A stretch of 5,300 bases of DNA from Bacteroidales bacterium (GTDB taxonomy: Bacteria > Bacteroidota > Bacteroidia > Bacteroidales > NBLH01), in NCBI GenBank assembly GCA_026988445.1, contig JALSLF010000573.1, positions 1-5,300 of the forward strand, written 5' to 3'. Shown one piece after another: positions 1 through 5,300 of this stretch. The position numbers were made by a program, and so were the translations under genes. Positions within the stretch are counted from its first letter, which is position 1. The number at the start of each line of letters is the position of its first letter. Under the pieces are notes generated by a model, which ran no database searches, was not told where the DNA came from, and saw only the letters and a list, made by a program, of their open reading frames with translations.

Positions 1-893
1 ATAAAATCAACAATTTTATCTAATGCTTCTCCGGCTTCGGGTATTACGCGCTGAAAAATTTGCCACCAGTGCATTAGTCCTTCCCAAACTTGCAGGGTAA
101 CATCTACCCCGGCTTCTTCTGCTTTTTTTGCAAAGCGTAGTGCATCGCTGTATAACATTTCGCTATCGCTAGCCTGAATAAGTATCGGCGGAAAGCCGGA
201 TAAATCGCCAAAAAGTGGTGAAATATAGGGATTTTTTACATCTTCCATGCCGGCATACATTTTTGCCCATTTTTCCATTTTCCGGGTATCTACCAATGGG
301 TCTTCGTGTTGATTTTTTAGAATGGATTCGCCGGAATTGCTTAAATCAACCCAAGGAGATAAGCCGATAACTCCGGCGGGCATGGGTAAATTTTCTTCTT
401 TGATTTTAAGAATGGTAGCAAAGGCTAAACCACCACCTGCCGAATCGCCTGCAAGAACAATATTCTCCGGTAATTTTCCCCGCTCAAAAATTAATCGTTT
501 ATATGCTGCAATTGCATCTTCAAGTGCTGCCGGAAACGGATATTCGGGTGCTTTTCTATATTCAATTAAGAGGGCTATAATTCCGGCTTTTTTTGCAATT
601 TTGCCTACCAGCGAACGGTGCGAATGTGATGAGCCGATTGTATAACCGCCGCCATGAAAGTAAAGCATTACTTTTTTACGATCGGATGTTGTTGGAATGA
701 TAACTTCACCGTATATTTTATCATCAACCATTATTTTTTTTAAATGTACGCCCCAGGGCAGGAGGTAAAAAAAAGTTCCTAATTCTATCAAATGACGCAT
801 ATGATGCAAATGCGGCACATTATCACTGTCTTTAAGTGAGTTTGCAGCTGTGTTTAGCATTTTTTTTATGGCATCGTGCTTTTTTGATGGCAT
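1..893 (-). CDS. HSL-family alpha/beta hydrolase (esterase/lipase), 3' end cut by window edge
   Basis: This is a serine hydrolase of the hormone-sensitive-lipase (bacterial family IV, 'GDXG') group, expected to cleave short acyl esters in the cytoplasm; the natural substrate cannot be told. Translation gives 297 residues with no stop. The oxyanion motif HGGGY is at residues 80-84 and the nucleophile elbow GDSAGG at 149-154 (Ser151). DPLVD at 198-202 follows the usual SPWVDLS block at 179-185. The acid is probably within the D243/E245/D250 cluster, and the histidine is His275 in EGLMH. No signal peptide or membrane segment is visible. Family members are about 300-320 residues and end shortly after an 'ALDKIVDF'-like helix, which is the last thing visible, so probably only a few residues are missing. 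The ATG at 891-893 is chosen because an in-frame stop lies 21 bases upstream (915-917). The gene appears more G+C-rich than the permease at the other end (31/60 at 61-120 against 9/60 at 4501-4560). The fold and family are secure; the substrate is not. Confidence 0.93.
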   Translation of the reverse strand, partial: MPSKKHDAIKKMLNTAANSLKDSDNVPHLHHMRHLIELGTFFYLLPWGVHLKKIMVDDKIYGEVIIPTTSDRKKVMLYFHGGGYTIGSSHSHRSLVGKIAKKAGIIALLIEYRKAPEYPFPAALEDAIAAYKRLIFERGKLPENIVLAGDSAGGGLAFATILKIKEENLPMPAGVIGLSPWVDLSNSGESILKNQHEDPLVDTRKMEKWAKMYAGMEDVKNPYISPLFGDLSGFPPILIQASDSEMLYSDALRFAKKAEEAGVDVTLQVWEGLMHWWQIFQRVIPEAGEALDKIVDF

Positions 894-922
894 TGAGAAA
901 TTATTTTTATAAATTTATATTG

Positions 923-953
923 CTAAATTATAAATTAATTACGGATAATCAAA
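923..953 (-). promoter_or_regulatory. putative Bacteroidota-type promoter for the hydrolase gene
   Basis: On the minus strand TTTG (950-953) is followed after exactly 19 bases by TAATTTAG (923-930). This is one mismatch from the phylum's -7 consensus TAnnTTTG, with spacing close to the known range. The start codon is 29 bases beyond the -7 box, which would leave a short leader. The 86-bp spacer is very A+T-rich, so chance matches are possible. No terminator hairpin is visible after the acyltransferase stop, so read-through from upstream is also possible. Confidence 0.4.
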
Positions 954-979
954 TTGATAAATTAATTTAAGTGAATGGC

Positions 980-2158
980 TCAATAAATGGTTTTATTTTT
1001 GTCAATCTTGTTATCGCGGTAGCCTTTTATAGCAATAGGTATCCAGCCCAAAATTGGTATGAAGTAAGCAAATGTAATCGGATTTTTTATCATGAGCCAA
1101 AAATTACGAAAAAAGCCAGCTTTTTGTTTATATTGCCTGTTTCCTTTTATGACAAATTCTTTATGATGGTCAGTAAATAAAATAGGCCAGCTTGTGGGAA
1201 GGTATAGAGGAAGTTTTTTGAAATTTTTGATGATATTAAGAAAAAATTCTTTTAAATTATAAGGCTTTTTCCCATATTCTTCTACGGCTTTATCCATATC
1301 TTCTTGCATCAGGTCTCTTATTTTTGCAGCAGCTTTTCTAAATTCTTCTTGGCTTATTTTTTCATAGGGCTTGTCAAACATTTCATAAGGTTTAAATCTT
1401 CTTCCCAGAACAAAAATTAGTTTTGCAGGAAAACCAAAATAGAATAACCATGGTTGAAGTAAAATAAAAGGAGTAATAAAACCTAAGGGCAAAAAAGGGA
1501 TACCAATTTTATTCATTAATCGATTCACAAATTTTGAACTGTATGCCCAAGGATTAATATACTCACCATTGATTGTGCTAATGCCGACAATATCCGTTTT
1601 GTATTTAACACTCATACGGATAAAAGAGGTTTTAAATTCTTGCAACTGATATTTTTTGTCAAATCCTTTACCTATGCCGGGTACTCCTTCGGGATAAACC
1701 AAAACATTATGGTCTTTATAATACATCATGGTTTCAAAATTCAGGAATGTAGCATCTATACCCCCAACTCTTTTCCATAAATTATGAATGGTAAAGGGGT
1801 TCATCAGTGCCGACCAAGAAAGCATTGGGGAGGTTAATACCCGTACAGCATCAGGTCCAAAGTCAAAATGTTTTAATATTTCATATCCCATAACAATGGC
1901 ATCCCAGGGAAATGCCATGCCTGAATGATTGCAAGCAAATATGAGTGGGCGTTCGGGATTATTTCTTTTTGGAAAATTTTCAAAACCGATAAATTTTGAG
2001 CGAAACCATAAGCTTCTAATGGGTTCCATTAGCTTGAACAGCGAACGGGTATATTCTTCATCATAATGCTCGTAATAAATATGTAAATTATTTTTAATCT
2101 CTTCCGGTGGCTCTTTTAAGTCATTAGCAGAAGTGTCAGGGCTTAATTCTTCACTCAT
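980..2158 (-). CDS. PlsC-superfamily lysophospholipid/glycerolipid acyltransferase (MGAT/DGAT-like clade)
   Basis: The 392-residue protein is expected to transfer an acyl chain from an acyl-thioester to a lysolipid or glycerolipid at the inner face of the membrane. The acyltransferase blocks appear in order. NHSG is at 77-80, with Asp86 as the probable partner of His78. RVGGIDAT is at 130-137, in the place of the acceptor-binding block. VYPEGVPGIGKGFDKKY is at 154-170, followed by LQEFKTSFIRMSVKYKTDIVGIS at 172-194, matching the PEG...K..Y.LQ.F..GF...A....PIVP pattern of the MGAT/DGAT-like LPLAT subgroup. A hydrophobic stretch at 219-252 probably binds the membrane. Residues 300-392 form an extra C-terminal part with a second hydrophobic stretch (about 360-378) and a basic tail. 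The N-terminus is acidic and has no signal peptide. The His-to-Asp spacing is seven residues instead of the classical four. The gene starts 55 bp after the recR stop. The ATG at 2156-2158 lacks a Shine-Dalgarno sequence. Superfamily is sure; acceptor and product are unknown. Confidence 0.88.
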   Translation of the reverse strand: MSEELSPDTSANDLKEPPEEIKNNLHIYYEHYDEEYTRSLFKLMEPIRSLWFRSKFIGFENFPKRNNPERPLIFACNHSGMAFPWDAIVMGYEILKHFDFGPDAVRVLTSPMLSWSALMNPFTIHNLWKRVGGIDATFLNFETMMYYKDHNVLVYPEGVPGIGKGFDKKYQLQEFKTSFIRMSVKYKTDIVGISTINGEYINPWAYSSKFVNRLMNKIGIPFLPLGFITPFILLQPWLFYFGFPAKLIFVLGRRFKPYEMFDKPYEKISQEEFRKAAAKIRDLMQEDMDKAVEEYGKKPYNLKEFFLNIIKNFKKLPLYLPTSWPILFTDHHKEFVIKGNRQYKQKAGFFRNFWLMIKNPITFAYFIPILGWIPIAIKGYRDNKIDKNKTIY

Positions 2159-2209
2159 TGTAAAACTGTTTTGTACAAATATATAAAAAAATATATATAT
2201 GTTTTACAA
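2158..2209. repeat. 9-bp inverted repeat spanning the recR/acyltransferase spacer
   Basis: TTGTAAAAC at 2158-2166 is the perfect reverse complement of GTTTTACAA at 2201-2209. The 34 bases between them are almost pure A/T and contain a second, nested (AT)n symmetry. On the minus-strand transcript the distal arm reaches the A of the acyltransferase ATG. It has no G+C-rich stem with a T-run, so it does not look like an intrinsic terminator. Confidence 0.6.
2176..2209 (-). promoter_or_regulatory. possible promoter for the acyltransferase gene
   Basis: A perfect TAnnTTTG box (TATATTTG, plus positions 2176-2183) lies 17 bases before the start codon. The nearest -33-like TTG is at 2207-2209, 23 bases upstream, which is longer than the usual 19-21. 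The A+T-richness makes a chance match quite likely. If real, the transcript would begin inside the spacer and have a leader of only about a dozen bases. Confidence 0.3.
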
Positions 2210-2213
2210 CACA

Positions 2214-2834
2214 TTAAAATATTTTCCCGTCAAATGGCTTTCTGTTTAAAATTGAACGACCCAAAGTAATTTCATCGGTGTATTCCAGTTCGTCGCCAAA
2301 AGCAATACCTCTGGCTATTATGCTTAATTTTATACCTAACTTATTTAATTTTTTATACAGAAAAAAGTTTGTTGTATCGCCTTCCATAGTAGGACTTAAA
2401 GCAAGAATAAGCTCTTTTGTTTTATTTAATCTTATGCGTTTTTCAAGGCTGTCAATGTTTAAGTCTGCGGGACCAATACCTTCCATAGGTGATAATATTC
2501 CACCCAAAACATGATATCGCCCTTTGAACTGTTGTGTGTTTTCTATGGCTATAATATCTTGAATGTTTTCTACAACGCAAATTATACTTTCATCGCGCGA
2601 GGAATCGGAACAAATGGAGCAAATCTCTTCATCGGAAATATTGTGGCATATTTTGCAATGTTTTATTTTAGATGATAAATCAATAATTGCACTTCCAAAT
2701 TGCTCAATTTCTTTCGGATTCTGTTTTAAGATGTGTAAAACTAAACGAATGGCTGTTTTTTTACCAATTCCCGGCAGGGAAGCAAACTCATTTACCGCAT
2801 TTTCAAAAACTTTTGAAGATTGTCCTTTAAGCAT
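2214..2834 (-). CDS. recR: recombination mediator protein RecR
   Basis: RecR works with RecO (and RecF) to load RecA onto SSB-coated single-stranded DNA at gaps during recombinational repair; it acts as a ring-shaped DNA clamp in the cytoplasm. The 206-residue product is full length for the family (about 200). A helix-hairpin-helix is centred on LPGIGKKTAIR (20-30). A four-cysteine zinc finger has Cys60, Cys63, Cys72 and Cys75. The Toprim domain starts at VVENIQDIIAIE (87-98) and includes YHVLGG (107-112) and ALSPTMEGDTTNF (145-157). The C-terminal block ARGIAFGDELEYTDEITLGRSI (174-195) is characteristic. All key residues are present, so the gene looks intact. The ATG at 2832-2834 places MLKGQSSKVFENAVNEF where family members begin. 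No Shine-Dalgarno sequence is seen, as usual in the phylum. A terminator and a -7-like box lie just upstream, so it probably heads its own transcript, possibly reading into the acyltransferase gene. Confidence 0.98.
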   Translation of the reverse strand: MLKGQSSKVFENAVNEFASLPGIGKKTAIRLVLHILKQNPKEIEQFGSAIIDLSSKIKHCKICHNISDEEICSICSDSSRDESIICVVENIQDIIAIENTQQFKGRYHVLGGILSPMEGIGPADLNIDSLEKRIRLNKTKELILALSPTMEGDTTNFFLYKKLNKLGIKLSIIARGIAFGDELEYTDEITLGRSILNRKPFDGKIF

Positions 2835-2858
2835 CCTGAAATTATTTCTTTAAAATTG

Positions 2859-2866
2859 CAAAATTA
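2859..2866 (-). promoter_or_regulatory. putative -7 box of the recR promoter
   Basis: The minus strand reads TAATTTTG, a perfect match to the Bacteroidota -7 consensus TAnnTTTG. It ends 24 bases before the recR start codon and lies immediately after the terminator at 2899-2939, a sensible place for a new transcription start. No convincing TTG-type -33 element is seen at the expected distance, so confidence is moderate. Confidence 0.4.
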
Positions 2867-2898
2867 GGGATATTTTATTGAACTTGGGAACTACGAAT

Positions 2899-2939
2899 AA
2901 AAAAACGGTACAAAAACTTTTAAAAAGTATTTGTACCGT
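2899..2939 (-). terminator. intrinsic (Rho-independent) terminator, minus strand
   Basis: A perfect 10-bp inverted repeat (ACGGTACAAA at 2905-2914, TTTGTACCGT at 2930-2939) continues inwards, after one mismatch (2915/2929), as further pairs between 2916-2919 and 2925-2928, giving a long hairpin. On the minus strand it is followed at once by seven T (plus A-run 2899-2905). The plus strand has no T-run after it, so it terminates minus-strand transcription arriving from the right. It lies about 480 bases past the permease stop and just before the recR promoter element. Confidence 0.8.
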
Positions 2940-2940
2940 A

Positions 2941-2956
2941 ACCTAATTACCTAATT
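2941..2956. repeat. tandem 8-bp duplication next to the terminator
   Basis: ACCTAATT occurs twice in direct tandem (2941-2948 and 2949-2956), abutting the upstream arm of the terminator hairpin. No function is evident; it may be a small replication slippage. Confidence 0.6.
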
Positions 2957-3197
2957 TACTAACCAAATTTAGCTTCTTAACATTTTGTTACCGAATGAAG
3001 CACTATAAAAGTGTTATTTTTTAAGTTTGCTTTCACATAAAATGTTTGTAATTTGTTTATTACATTATTGATGCCAAATGTTTTAATGTGTTGATTATTA
3101 GTATTTTGTTGTTTGTTGACGAGGCTTTATAATGTTCTATATTGAACGATTTTGATACAGTACTTGTACGAAAATGAACATATTTGTGAACTTAATT

Positions 3198-3224
3198 GTT
3201 GAATTGTTATATGGTTGAATTGTT
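3198..3224. repeat. two copies of GTTGAATTGTT, 16-bp period
   Basis: The 11-mer GTTGAATTGTT is present at 3198-3208 and 3214-3224, with a partial third copy (TTAATTGTTG) just before. Similar TTGAATTGTT runs are, from memory, common low-complexity filler in Bacteroidota intergenic DNA; I cannot check this here. Confidence 0.7.
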
Positions 3225-3225
3225 G

Positions 3226-3406
3226 AAACTTGTCTGACTTTTGGTGGATTGGTTGGTGATCACTGGTCGCTGGTCACTGGTTACTGGTTGCGCGTGTTGC
3301 TATTGTTTAAGTACGTGTTCGACTATCTGCTGTTTAAAACACAGACAGGAGTTATCGCAACTTGTCAGGTTTTGCATCGTTAAAACTTGTTTGATTACCG
3401 GTGGAT
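3226..3406 (+). repeat. degenerate 24-bp direct repeat, two copies 157 bp apart
   Basis: Copies at 3226-3249 and 3383-3406 share the frame AAACTTGTyTGAyT....GGTGGAT, identical at 18 of 24 positions by hand alignment. A further AACTTGTC begins at 3359. The copies bracket the G+C-richer repeat cluster. The identity is low enough that decayed repeats and chance are both possible. Confidence 0.4.
3261..3288. repeat. four tandem heptamers, consensus YRCTGGT
   Basis: Four contiguous 7-base units are read directly: CACTGGT (3261-3267), CGCTGGT (3268-3274), CACTGGT (3275-3281) and TACTGGT (3282-3288). Variation is confined to the first two bases. The unit is not a multiple of three and lies outside any gene. 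It resembles the short tandemly repeated heptamers known from cyanobacteria and seen in other phyla; that comparison is from memory. Confidence 0.8.
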
Positions 3407-3416
3407 GATTAAAGAG

Positions 3417-5300
3417 TTATTCATCACGAAGGGCATCAACAGGGTTGGCAACGGCTGCTTTATAAGCATAAAATAATATTATTGCAAGTGTTAATATCAG
3501 TAAAAAAACAGTAGCAATGATAAAAATGCCTATATCAATACTAATTCTATAAGTAAAAAAACTTAGCCACTTGCTTAAAAGAAAATAAGAAATAAACCAT
3601 GCTATAATATTTGCTACTATAATGGTTTTTAAGTATTCTTTGGTAAATAATTTAAGAATATCCCGTACCATGGCACCTATTGCTTTTCTGATACCTATTT
3701 CTTTAGTACGCTGAATGGATGCAAATGAATTTAAAGCCCAAACACTAATTGAACTAATTAGTATTAATAGTATTGAAAAAATCCACATAAATATGTTTAA
3801 AAGGTTTTCGTTGTGATATTGTTTGTTAAGTATTTCTTTTAATAACTTATACTCAAAAGGGTGATTAGGCGCAAATTTTTGCCAAACAGATTTTATATAA
3901 TTTATTTCTTTTTTTGACAGTTTTTTAAATTTTACGGCTATGTATTTAGTACTTTCATCCAGTCTGTTTTTATTTGTTTCTATTTTTATAATTAGCGGTT
4001 TAGCAGGTTTGTGTAAGGAACGAATGTTAAAATCGCGGATTACGCCAATAATTTTTTGATTTCCGTTAAAAGTATGTAATTTTTTATTTATTGCTTCTTT
4101 AGGACTTTTATAGCCCAAATGTTTGGAAAGTGTTTCATTGATTATTAATTCATTTTTAAGTTGCTCATTATTTTCAATTCCTTGTTTTAAACTAAAATTA
4201 GTTCCTGCTAAAAGTTTTATATTAAAAGTTTTTAAAAAATCACTGCGTACCGTAAGTAAAGGAAAAAAATCTTCACGTTTTTGACCGGCTTTTTCAAAAT
4301 AAAACCGGTAACTATACACTCTGTTTCCAAAAATATTATCTAAAGCAGTAAGGCTTTGAACTTGCTTGCGCGCACTCAAATATTTTTTAAAATCTTGATA
4401 ATTGTCGGTTACCGGAGTGTTGTAAACAGGTATTATTACAATATTCTCAATATCAAATCCTAAGTCCATGGTTTTTAAATAATGCAATTGTTTGAAATTG
4501 ATTAAAACATTGATTAATAAAACCAAGGATAAAATATACTGCATTAATATTAAAAATTTAGCCGGCAACCATTTTTTTTGTAAAAAACGTTTTTTAAAAC
4601 GAATTGCAAATATTACGGGGTATGAAGATGCAAATAAACCTGCATTAACTCCTGAAATTACTGCATTTAGAAAAGATATTAATACGGCATAAAGAAAAAT
4701 ATTGTTTTGAAAAACATAGGTAAAATCAAGATTTTTACCGGTATAATAGTTTAAAACCGGCAATGAAGCTTCTACCCAAAAAAAAGCAATGATTAAAGAT
4801 GCTAAACTTAATAAACTTGATTCTATTAAAAATTGAAAAATTAACTGCATACGGCTTGCCCCGAGAATTTTCCTAATCCCGTTTTCTTTAATTCGCGAAA
4901 GCGAATCAGCCATGCGTAAACTGATAAAGTTAATTATGGATATTAACAATAAAAATGCAGCAACACCAACAATGATAAATAGATATAATTTCTTATTATT
5001 GGGATTAATCTCGAATTGTAATTCAGAGTTCAGATGAATTTCAGGAATTGGTTGGAGAAATAAATCTATATTATTTTTTATAGTTTTATCATAATGACGA
5101 TGAATAAATTCGGGGAATACTTTTTGTAATTTTGATGCTGTTGCATTTGAATCTAAAACAATGTAGGTCCAACACGCATTCCATAACCATGAATCAGGTT
5201 CATAACCTATGATGTACTCAAAGGTTTTAAATGATACTAAAATATCAAAGCGGACATGGCTTTTTTTAGGTAGATTTTTGAATACACCGATAACTTTTAC
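3417..5300 (-). CDS. MacB/FtsX-like ABC transporter permease, N-terminus cut by window edge
   Basis: This is an inner-membrane permease of the type VII ABC (MacB/LolCE/FtsX) class, which uses cytoplasmic ATP hydrolysis for mechanical work on periplasmic partners or substrates instead of classical transport. 627 residues are visible (numbered from the window edge), open to the edge without a stop; two-module relatives are about 800 residues, so roughly 170 are missing. The end of a first periplasmic MacB_PCD-type domain (VIGVFKNLPKKSHVRFD at 3-19) leads to three membrane helices (about 105-125, 153-174, 201-227) with GIRKILGAS at 141-149. A fourth helix (248-269) starts the second module. Its periplasmic domain contains NETLSKHLGYKSPKEAI (388-404) and GVIRDFNIRSLH (419-430). 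Three last helices follow (501-525, 557-577, 587-613) with a second EIGIRKAIGA at about 534-543, ending NPVDALRDE. A TTG at 4947-4949 falls within the first helix and is not the start. No ATPase gene is in view, and the substrate is unknown. Confidence 0.93.
   Translation of the reverse strand, partial: VKVIGVFKNLPKKSHVRFDILVSFKTFEYIIGYEPDSWLWNACWTYIVLDSNATASKLQKVFPEFIHRHYDKTIKNNIDLFLQPIPEIHLNSELQFEINPNNKKLYLFIIVGVAAFLLLISIINFISLRMADSLSRIKENGIRKILGASRMQLIFQFLIESSLLSLASLIIAFFWVEASLPVLNYYTGKNLDFTYVFQNNIFLYAVLISFLNAVISGVNAGLFASSYPVIFAIRFKKRFLQKKWLPAKFLILMQYILSLVLLINVLINFKQLHYLKTMDLGFDIENIVIIPVYNTPVTDNYQDFKKYLSARKQVQSLTALDNIFGNRVYSYRFYFEKAGQKREDFFPLLTVRSDFLKTFNIKLLAGTNFSLKQGIENNEQLKNELIINETLSKHLGYKSPKEAINKKLHTFNGNQKIIGVIRDFNIRSLHKPAKPLIIKIETNKNRLDESTKYIAVKFKKLSKKEINYIKSVWQKFAPNHPFEYKLLKEILNKQYHNENLLNIFMWIFSILLILISSISVWALNSFASIQRTKEIGIRKAIGAMVRDILKLFTKEYLKTIIVANIIAWFISYFLLSKWLSFFTYRISIDIGIFIIATVFLLILTLAIILFYAYKAAVANPVDALRDE

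Larger units (their letters stand above)
2835..3416. other. 582-bp intergenic region between the permease gene and recR
   Basis: No coding frame worth calling is present on either strand: the minus-strand ATGs I checked end after fewer than 20 codons, and nothing shows family similarity. The region holds, from the recR side, a -7-like box, a minus-strand terminator, a tandem octamer, an A/T-rich unique stretch (about 2957-3190), and then a cluster of short repeats (3198-3288) with a degenerate 24-base direct repeat at 3226-3249 and 3383-3406. The part from about 3241 to 3360 is clearly richer in G+C than the flanks. Much of it would be an unusually long 3' untranslated region of the permease transcript unless a separate small RNA is made here. 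Confidence 0.75.

Noticed and set aside
322..645. Plus-strand open frame of 107 codons
   Set aside because: It lies antisense within the hydrolase gene, whose minus-strand translation carries the catalytic motifs; the plus-strand product has no recognisable features.
971..1180. Plus-strand open frame of 69 codons with a hydrophobic start
   Set aside because: It is antisense to the C-terminal part of the acyltransferase; its hydrophobicity mirrors that membrane-associated region.
2278..2853. Two plus-strand open frames (78 and 96 codons) across recR
   Set aside because: They are reverse-strand shadows of an intact, fully conserved recR.
2971..3001. Hairpin GCTTC...GAAGC with inner TAACA/TGTTA
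   Set aside because: Short, interrupted stems without a T-run on either side; in A+T-rich DNA this is weak evidence for a terminator or structured RNA.
3183..3378. CRISPR-like array from the clustered short repeats in the spacer
   Set aside because: Units are 7-16 bp, contiguous or irregular, with no constant repeat of 25-40 bp, no uniform unique spacers and no cas genes.
4492..4692. Plus-strand open frame of 66 codons
   Set aside because: It is antisense inside the permease gene, with Lys/Ile/Asn-rich composition expected from A+T-rich DNA.
4947..4949. TTG as the start of a 510-residue permease
   Set aside because: The same frame stays open to the window edge and encodes a clear MacB_PCD-type periplasmic domain and the first half of the membrane helix; TTG is an internal leucine codon.

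Overview
The window looks like chromosomal DNA from a low-GC member of the Bacteroidota. The evidence is a RecR of typical Bacteroidales/Cytophagales type, a two-module MacB/FtsX-like permease of the kind this phylum carries in many copies, no Shine-Dalgarno sequences ahead of the starts, and upstream elements resembling the Bacteroidota -7 box (TAnnTTTG). The genus cannot be named from the sequence alone.

All four genes lie on the minus strand. In the direction of transcription, from the right edge, they are: (1) a large ABC-transporter permease of the MacB/FtsX class, with its N-terminus beyond the right edge (3417-5300); (2) a 582-bp gene-free stretch (2835-3416) holding several short repeat families, a strong minus-strand intrinsic terminator (2899-2939) and a likely recR promoter element; (3) recR, the recombination mediator (2214-2834); (4) a 1-acyl-glycerol/diacylglycerol acyltransferase-like protein of the PlsC superfamily (980-2158), 55 bp after recR; (5) an HSL-family (GDSAG) alpha/beta hydrolase whose last few residues run off the left edge (1-893).

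The genes do not form an obvious pathway. recR is housekeeping DNA repair. The acyltransferase and the esterase could both act on acyl-ester lipids or small esters, but they are separated by 86 bp with a plausible promoter between them, so a shared operon is only possible. The permease is separated from recR by the terminator, so it belongs to a different transcription unit, which presumably continues to the right.

No mobile element, CRISPR array, tRNA, rRNA or defence/toxin system was found. The only material not explained by ordinary genes is the 2835-3416 intergenic region and the small symmetric spacer between recR and the acyltransferase gene. These are modest leads and do not amount to evidence of a new system.
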